A stretch of DNA of 64,000 nt from Hygrophila difformis (taxonomy: Eukaryota > Streptophyta > Magnoliopsida > Lamiales > Acanthaceae), in NCBI GenBank assembly GCA_030278955.1, contig JAOANR010000003.1, forward strand, positions 21,971,050-22,035,049, in the 5' to 3' direction. Of this stretch, positions 58,147-64,000 are shown in pieces. Position 1 is the first letter of the stretch, and the number at the start of each line of letters is the position of its first letter. A program made the translations under genes and the position numbers. The notes beneath the pieces are model-generated. The model was not told the DNA's origin and made no database searches. It saw only the letters and a list, made by a program, of their open reading frames with translations.

Positions 58147-60090
58147 GGACATGTTAGGTCCAAAATGACGAGATGACGCCTGAAACCTGTTTTGTCCTGC
58201 TAACTAGTTCAAACAGTTTACGTGAACACCCGTTATTCAGTTTAAGATAATATGCAGCGGAAGAATAAAAACTGAAAAATGTAAAGAGAACAAACACAGG
58301 AATTTGTTGACCCAGTTCGGCACAAGCCTACATCTGGGGGATACCAATCCAGGAGTCTCCACTATTTGTTCGAACAGGATCCGCGATCCAAACAATAGTG
58401 AATTGAAATCTGCCGAACTCCAATCTCCAAGCAGATGAATTGTCAGACCAAAACTCTCCCTAGTTTTGGTGAAGATCTCCCCGACCTTGCTTCAATTCCT
58501 TGAAGGCTCCCCCTTCAAGTTTCTCTTGGACGAAACATGTCCGCAGACCCTCCTCTTCAAGATATGTCTTTTCAAGTGCGGGTTTGACGATGCCTTGAAT
58601 AATCCCTTTGATTGAGTTCGTCTCCTCCAATCAATGGGCAATGAACTCCTTGTCGATCCAAGTTTACTCAAGGCGCGATTGCATAAAGATGATTAGATCA
58701 TCATATACAAAGTGGATCAATGAAATCTTCACGGATTGATGAATACAAGAACACGGGTGAAGAACTTCTCTAGACACTTAAAACAATGAGAGGAAGAATT
58801 ATAATTGTCTCGATTCACCCTCCTCCAAGTGAATGGCCAGCCACTTATATAGATCCTCCTTTGAGGTGCAAGAATCGGCTAAAAAAGGTAAGTAGATTTC
58901 TTCCATGCATGCAAATATTCTTTAGTGAGAAGTTTCCATGAATAAAGTTTTTCCTCCCATAGAATCTTGATAGGAATCTTTGGAAATTTGCAGACAGCTG
59001 CTGGGACGATTCTGGAAGATCTGCAGATTTACTTTCCATAAATAGATTCTTCTGGATAAGATTTGGCCGGAGTCCACCGATGGTGTTCGAACATCTTTTG
59101 TGAACACATTCTGCCAAAACAGATCCTAACAATCTCCCCCTTTTTGGCAGGATGTGGTCCAGTTATAACTTAATCAAACCGATGTCGAACTTCTAAACAT
59201 CAAGCATGAAGAACACCATCTAACCTCAACCACCAATTACATCAAGTCCCAATAAAACAAACCTATACTAATGCTCCGTACAAAATATGTTCTATCACAA
59301 TCTAGGAGCATGTACAACACAAACAGCACTTGGCAACAAAAATAAATAATGATAAGCATCATCACACAAAATATTTTATTACTGGCCCGTGCATAACAAT
59401 AGTTCATAAAACTGTTCCAACAGAAACAAAGAACAGAAATACCAAAATCATAAGATGATATTACCAATAACTGAGCAGCAGCAGCAACGATCTCCCCCTC
59501 AATCATTCATCGGTATGATTAACTTTCTCCCCCTCTGGATCACATCTTGGCCAAAATAGGCCCTTTTAAAGGTTACTTAATCTCCAACACGGGGTATTTC
59601 AACATGGGATATCTCCCCCTCAATAATAGCATTCAATCTCGATCATCTCTATAACCATCTTCTCCTTTTGACATAGTCCAAGTCCCTATTTCCTTGGAGT
59701 CATCATCCTTGCACACCATAAGATCATCATAAAAATGAATAAACAATAAGAACAATTTAGATTGCAGAAATTTAAACACTTATTCCATGAAGACTGCTGA
59801 CGGTGCAAGGTTCAAGGTCCCTTATTAATGTTCCACATCTGTCACGGTCAGGAACCTTGATCAATATAAGTGTTCTAGTCCAGAGCTCCAATATGTTTTA
59901 TGAACATAGTGCCATATTCAACCAATCCTTTAATAAAATGATGTCTTTAAAATGCTGGGACGATTCTGGAAGATCTGCAGATTTACTTTCCATAAATAGA
60001 TTCTTCTTGATAAGATTTGGCCGGAGTCCACCGATGGTGTTCGAACATCTTTTGTGAATACATTCTGCCAAAACAGATCCTAACAGGACA
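58147..60090 (-). mobile_element. Internally deleted Copia-like LTR element near the copy C transcription start
   Basis: Element 58152-60085 between GGACA duplications (58147-58151, 60086-60090). On the minus strand a complete 3' LTR runs 59131 to 58152 (TGTTAGGATCTG...GGACCTAACA, 980 bp) with CTATATAAG near 58853-58845. It is preceded by the polypurine tract AAAAAGGGGGAGAT (59145-59132). Only the first 133 bp of the 5' LTR remain (60085-59953), followed by internal sequence. GGGGGAGA-type tracts recur about 59490, 59530 and 59610. No coding region remains. PPT style suggests a SIRE-like Copia (inference). Confidence 0.88.
58152..59131 (-). repeat. 3' LTR of the deleted Copia-like element
   Basis: 980 bp, TGTTAGGATC...CTAACA on the minus strand. 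The last 130 bp (59003-59131) match 59953-60085. Confidence 0.85.
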
Positions 60091-61081
60091 TAAAGGAGAG
60101 GAACTAGGGTACCAAAGCCAAAAAAACCAGGGTTGATTTCTAGAGAGAATCCAATGGATTTTTCTCGTGGAAAAAATGCCTTGGCACAAACTCAAACTCA
60201 AGGCTTTTCTTTAAAATCACTAATATAAAAAATAATTTAGGCATCCAAATCTCCCAAAGAATTCAATAAATTTACATCCGGAGCAAAGGGAGGGAGCGGT
60301 CTTGAATTTTGTCCTTGTGGAAGTCTTCCATTTCATAATACTTCATCAAGTTGTGAGTCCATTCAATCGTTTAGAAATTTTTTTAGGTATGTTCACCACT
60401 TTATGCTTCATTTCCTGGCATTCTTGTTTTTTTTTGCTATTTTTGATCGATTAACGGTCCCTTCTGTTTGTGGCATTTGCCATTTTTGCAGCAGCGGAGA
60501 AATTCTATATTTATTTTTTCATTTTTTGAAAGGGATCTGTATGGAAATTTTAAATCTAGTAAAGGTTATTAATTGATAGTTTGAGGATTAGGATTTGGTT
60601 ATATTTGTGTTGTATGGTGATTGATTGTGGCAATTCAGTTTTTGGATCTGGGTTTTTTTTTTTCCGATTTCACATGTTTAAATTGATCAGAAGTGTTGTG
60701 TTCATGATTTTATTTATTTGTTTAATTTTTCGAGTTGGGGTTGATGGTGGTGCTGATCTGGTTTCACATTTTTAGTTAAGTTCTTCCTTAAATTTTTCAT
60801 TTTAAATTTCTTACTCATTCAAATATAGGGTTTTCCGGTCACCAAAAAAATATAGGGTTTTCTTTGGTCAAGGGAGTTCCCGGATTTTCTGGTAAGATGT
60901 TTGTATCTTTTTATTCTCTTGTGAATAAATCTTGAAATCCATTTTGTTTGTGTTTCTGCGATGGTTTAACACACAAATATGATTTTTCGTTAACTGATAT
61001 ATATGGAATTTGCATGACTAATTTTGCAGATTGGCATCAGGAAAAGAAAGGGTTTGAAAGAAGCTTCTTTTTACTATAAAT
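60086..61081 (+). other. 5' leader and intron region of F-box copy C
   Basis: Aligns with the leaders of A and B. A likely leader exon lies near 60250-60350 (ends ACTTCATCAAG). AATTTTGCAG at 61020-61029 is a good acceptor giving exon 2, with ATG at 61082. A small direct repeat (ATATAGGGTTTTC at 60825 and 60852, separated by CGGTCACCAAAAAA) looks like a tiny SINE-tail insertion at the site where copy A has a full SINE. Confidence 0.55.
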
Positions 61082-62287
61082 ATGGAAAAGATGTTGGGAA
61101 ATGATGGTCAAGAGGCTCCAATGGGCTATCTGGTTTCCATTGGAGGTGAAAATTTGGAAGCAAAGGAACCCCGGGAGGAGGAAGATGGCGCGAAGAATCT
61201 TCCGAAGCCATCAGTTGATGTGCTCGATACCTCACTGACACTTGGCGGAATTTGGAGAGCGACTGATCTAGATTCATTAATTCCGGCGATTGGACGCGAC
61301 AACTCAATAAGTTGTCTCATCCGTTGCTCTAGGGCTGATTATGGTGCGATTGCATGCTTGAACCGAAGCTTTTACTCTCTTATCAAAAGTGGCGCGCTTT
61401 ACAAGCTACGCCTTAAACATGGGGTGGTTGAGCATTGGATCTACTTCTCGTGCCACCTCCTCCAATGGGAAGTCTTTGATCCTAATCGACGCCATTGGAT
61501 GCGCCTACCTAAAATGAACTCCAATGATTGCTTCATGTTTTCGGATAAGGAATCTCTAGCCGTGGGGAACGAACTCCTAGTCTTCGGGAGGGGCCTCATG
61601 TCCCAAGAGATCCATTGCTACAGTTTGCTAACAAACGCATGGATAACGGGCATGACCATGAACAAGCCAAGATGCTTGTTTAGATCCGCCAGCCTTGACC
61701 GGATTGGAATACTAGCTGGTGGTTGCGACTCAAATGGAAAAATCCTAAACTCTGCAGAGATGTATGACTCCGACTCAAAAAGTTGGACTCTTCTCCCCTC
61801 CATGAATAAGCCAAGAAAAATGTGCTCGGGCGTTTTCATGGACAACAAGTTCTACGTCTTCGGAGGAACACAAGGAGACGACGACTCAAACCAACTCCTA
61901 CCTTGCGGAGAGGAGTACAACTTGGAAATCGGAACATGGACCGAAATCCCCAACATATCTCCCGTGAAGGCCCGCGAAGCGATGTCAGCCACCAACGAAG
62001 CACCGCCTCTTATCGCTGTCGTGAAAAACGAATTGTACGCCGCTGATTACGCGGACATGGTGGTGAGAAAACTGGACAAGGCGAGCAAGGAATGGATCAC
62101 TCTTGGGCCACTGCCAGAACGGGCCGATTCGATGTTTGGTTGGGGTTTGGCATTCAGAGGATGTGGAGATCGGCTTGTGGTGATTGCGGGCCCTAGAACT
62201 GCAGCTGGGAGTGGTTTTGTCGAAGTGAATTCATGGGTTCCGAATGAAAATGGTCCTCCACAATGGGAAGTGCTTGGTCAGAAATAA
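61082..62287 (+). CDS. F-box/kelch-repeat protein, SKIP11-like (copy C), C-terminus cut short
   Basis: 401 residues. By family it would be the substrate-recognition subunit of an SCF (SKP1-cullin-F-box) ubiquitin ligase. The F-box spans about residues 72-112 (ISCLIRCSRADYGAIACLNR), then EHWIYFSCHLLQWEVFDP. Kelch-type repeats follow at about 150-380, with blades around ELLVFGRGL, GILAGGCDSNGK, KFYVFGGTQGDD, ELYAADYADMVV and RLVVIAGPRTA. The sequence follows Arabidopsis SKIP11/At1g26930-type proteins closely. It starts at ATG just after the acceptor at 61029. In place of the Tyr codon TAC seen in both pseudogene copies it has TAA (62285-62287). In-frame codons for CGNFVYNCAIMGC then lead to the ancestral TAG at 62327-62329. 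Losing that conserved tail may unsettle the last kelch blade. Its promoter is also separated by the insertion at 58152. It may be a recent pseudogene or a shortened active gene. Confidence 0.9.
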   Translation: MEKMLGNDGQEAPMGYLVSIGGENLEAKEPREEEDGAKNLPKPSVDVLDTSLTLGGIWRATDLDSLIPAIGRDNSISCLIRCSRADYGAIACLNRSFYSLIKSGALYKLRLKHGVVEHWIYFSCHLLQWEVFDPNRRHWMRLPKMNSNDCFMFSDKESLAVGNELLVFGRGLMSQEIHCYSLLTNAWITGMTMNKPRCLFRSASLDRIGILAGGCDSNGKILNSAEMYDSDSKSWTLLPSMNKPRKMCSGVFMDNKFYVFGGTQGDDDSNQLLPCGEEYNLEIGTWTEIPNISPVKAREAMSATNEAPPLIAVVKNELYAADYADMVVRKLDKASKEWITLGPLPERADSMFGWGLAFRGCGDRLVVIAGPRTAAGSGFVEVNSWVPNENGPPQWEVLGQK

Positions 62288-62329
62288 TGTGGGAACTTTG
62301 TCTACAACTGCGCCATTATGGGATGCTAG

Positions 62330-64000
62330 ACTGATCATTTTTACTGTCTTATGTCTGTGTTGAATTAGGGTTTCAGACTTGGGAATATATTTGGACGCTT
62401 TGTTATCTTATTTATAATAATAATAAAGATTATAATAATATTATATGGTTTGTTTTGGTTTACTTCCAATATTTTTCTTCATTGGAATGGTGGAGCAAAT
62501 TTTAATTATAAAGTGAATTTAGAGTATTGTATCAATTATTTAAATATATAGTATACGGGTATTATAAAGTTTTATTTATATAATAATTTTCCAGCATTAC
62601 TTGGATTATTAAGCAATTGATGATATATATTCGTTTTAGATATGATTATCTATATATAGATAGATATAGTAAAGAAAATATGTAAATTACGATAATAATA
62701 TTTGAGAATTAATTACAAGTAAAATTATATAAGTATGTTCTTAAATTTATTAAAATTAATTTAAAATACATTACAAGTAAATCCGACCCGGACTATGGTG
62801 GTCGACAATTGGGGTCGGTAATTAGCTTTTATCTTGTAGTGAATGTCAACCTTTTATAATTTTTTCTTGTACGCAATTTAAATTATTAACCGTTAAAAAA
62901 TATATATTGACATGTATATCGGAATTCGGAAGGCAACTTAACAAAAACTTCGAGACGAATGAAGTAATAAATTAGTAGTAGTACATTAAAATATAAAAAT
63001 ATAAAATAAAAGAAAAATATTAAAGAAGTTTATCAATTTGTTTTTTTTGAGGGGAACAAATTATCTCATTCAAACATAATTGAGTCCAGCTCACTTTACA
63101 AGTACACGGCAAGCATTACATTGGCCACCAGGGATTGCCAAACCATTTCATCGCAACACTACCACCCGAAAGGCACATCACACACATACAGCACCAGCAA
63201 ATAAAGCGGCACGACAACGCACACACATACAAGTTTATCAATTTGTAAATTGAATAATGACTAATGATTAGAAATATATAATTATTATAATTCATTCTTC
63301 CATGCCTCTCTCTAAATGCACGAAAAATGTGATAGGAGGTGTTTATGGGTGTCTATTTAACTCACCCACAATTAATTTAACTTTCCTCTTTTAAATAATA
63401 TTGACTCAATCATAAATAAGGGATAAAGTACACCTAGATTTTATCAAGTATGTCAAGTAAGAAATCAAATGCACCTCAATATATTTTATATTGATGAACA
63501 CTAGAGGGAATAAGACCTGGTTTATTGATCATGTTCCATGACATTCAATCTTATGGTTGAGGGTTTGATATTCATCCGGTCTCTTATCTCTTCCTTTTAT
63601 TCCATTTGTAATTTATGTGGATTGGGCTCCCACACACATTTGTCAACACATGAATGTCAATATTTTTTTTTAAAAAAAACATTATATTATAATTATAAAC
63701 CTATACTATGCCATGATTTAAATATAAATATATATCTATTCCCTTGATTAATATTTAATTGTTTTTCAATAAATATTTAATAAAAAAATTACTCCATTTA
63801 ATACAGAAATTTTCCATAGCAAATTTCATTACAATGGCCAATTTTGGCCAGGTAGTTGCGGTAGAAAACATCAGTCACAATTTGCGACTAAAATTTTTCA
63901 GTCGGAAAATTCATCACTAAACCTTCATTTTCATGTATTAAGGTGCAACATTATTGTTAAGTCTTTGAATCCTGTGTTGTGAAGATGATCAACGTTGTTC
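62330..64000. other. Downstream of copy C, homologous to copies A and B
   Basis: No gene. 62330-62765 matches the copy A flank; 62850-63945 matches the copy B flank. At about 62768-62835, CATTACAAGTAAATCCGACC...GGTCGG...TTATCTTGTAGTG looks like a miniature CACTA-type element. The last 55 bases leave the homology. Confidence 0.6.
63041..63230 (-). mobile_element. Short non-LTR retroelement insertion (LINE/SINE 3' end)
   Basis: 190 bp flanked by perfect 15-bp duplications AAGTTTATCAATTTG (63026-63040, 63231-63245). It starts with a T8 run, so the poly(A) end is on the minus strand. Copy B has the empty site (about 56845-56865). No coding capacity. Confidence 0.8.

Overview
The window is plant nuclear DNA, most likely from an asterid or other eudicot. 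The reasons are a SKIP11-type F-box/kelch gene, plant-type Copia, giant-LTR Gypsy-like, MULE, hAT, LINE and SINE elements, spliced GT-AG architecture and AT-rich intergenic DNA. Almost everything is transposon-derived. One host coding region is nearly intact (F-box/kelch, 61082-62287), and it has two pseudogene paralogues.

Region 1 (1-32933) is dominated by an array of one giant LTR retrotransposon arranged LTR-internal-LTR-internal-LTR (2138-32933). It abuts an inverted LTR of a diverged relative (1-2137). The LTRs are about 4.63 kb. The internal domain is about 8.35 kb, opens with a perfect 18-nt tRNA-Asp primer binding site and contains no recognisable protease, reverse transcriptase, RNase H or integrase. 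It carries one large gene that I infer to be spliced: a 101-nt exon, a 1.39-kb intron and a 4.19-kb exon, about 1430 codons. The two copies are broken by different lesions. Each unit carries thirteen 25-nt palindromes (arms of the TGTCGCGGAcC type around CAT) spaced about 65-106 bp: three upstream of the LTR TATA box, five downstream of it, and five in the internal leader just before the spliced gene. The same palindromes and TATA box occur in the inverted relative. LTR1 also holds a 706-bp hAT element that is absent from LTR2 and LTR3.

Region 2 (32934-35508) is a minus-strand Copia element: 5' LTR, PBS-like site and gag with a zinc knuckle. LTR3 of the giant array cuts its gag.

Region 3 (35509-39350) is F-box/kelch copy A, a pseudogene with a 5'-truncated LINE (RNase H fragment) and a SINE in its leader introns. 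Region 4 (39350-47756) has no intact gene. It holds a 1.2-kb tandem duplication bounded by microsatellites, one of them about 96 GTT units, then degenerate minisatellites and a hAT transposase pseudogene. Region 5 (47757-53870) is a complete but decayed Copia element with AGTAA target duplications, inserted in the hAT remnant. A 1.5-kb MULE with long terminal inverted repeats and a GC-rich interior sits in its 3' LTR.

Region 6 (53871-64000) holds a LINE fragment, F-box copy B (pseudogene) and F-box copy C in tandem. Copy C has a long ORF, but a TAA removes its last 13 residues. A 1.9-kb deleted Copia element lies about 12 bp downstream of its TATA box, separating promoter from gene. The window reads as successive nested insertions, many of them datable in relative order from empty sites in sibling copies.
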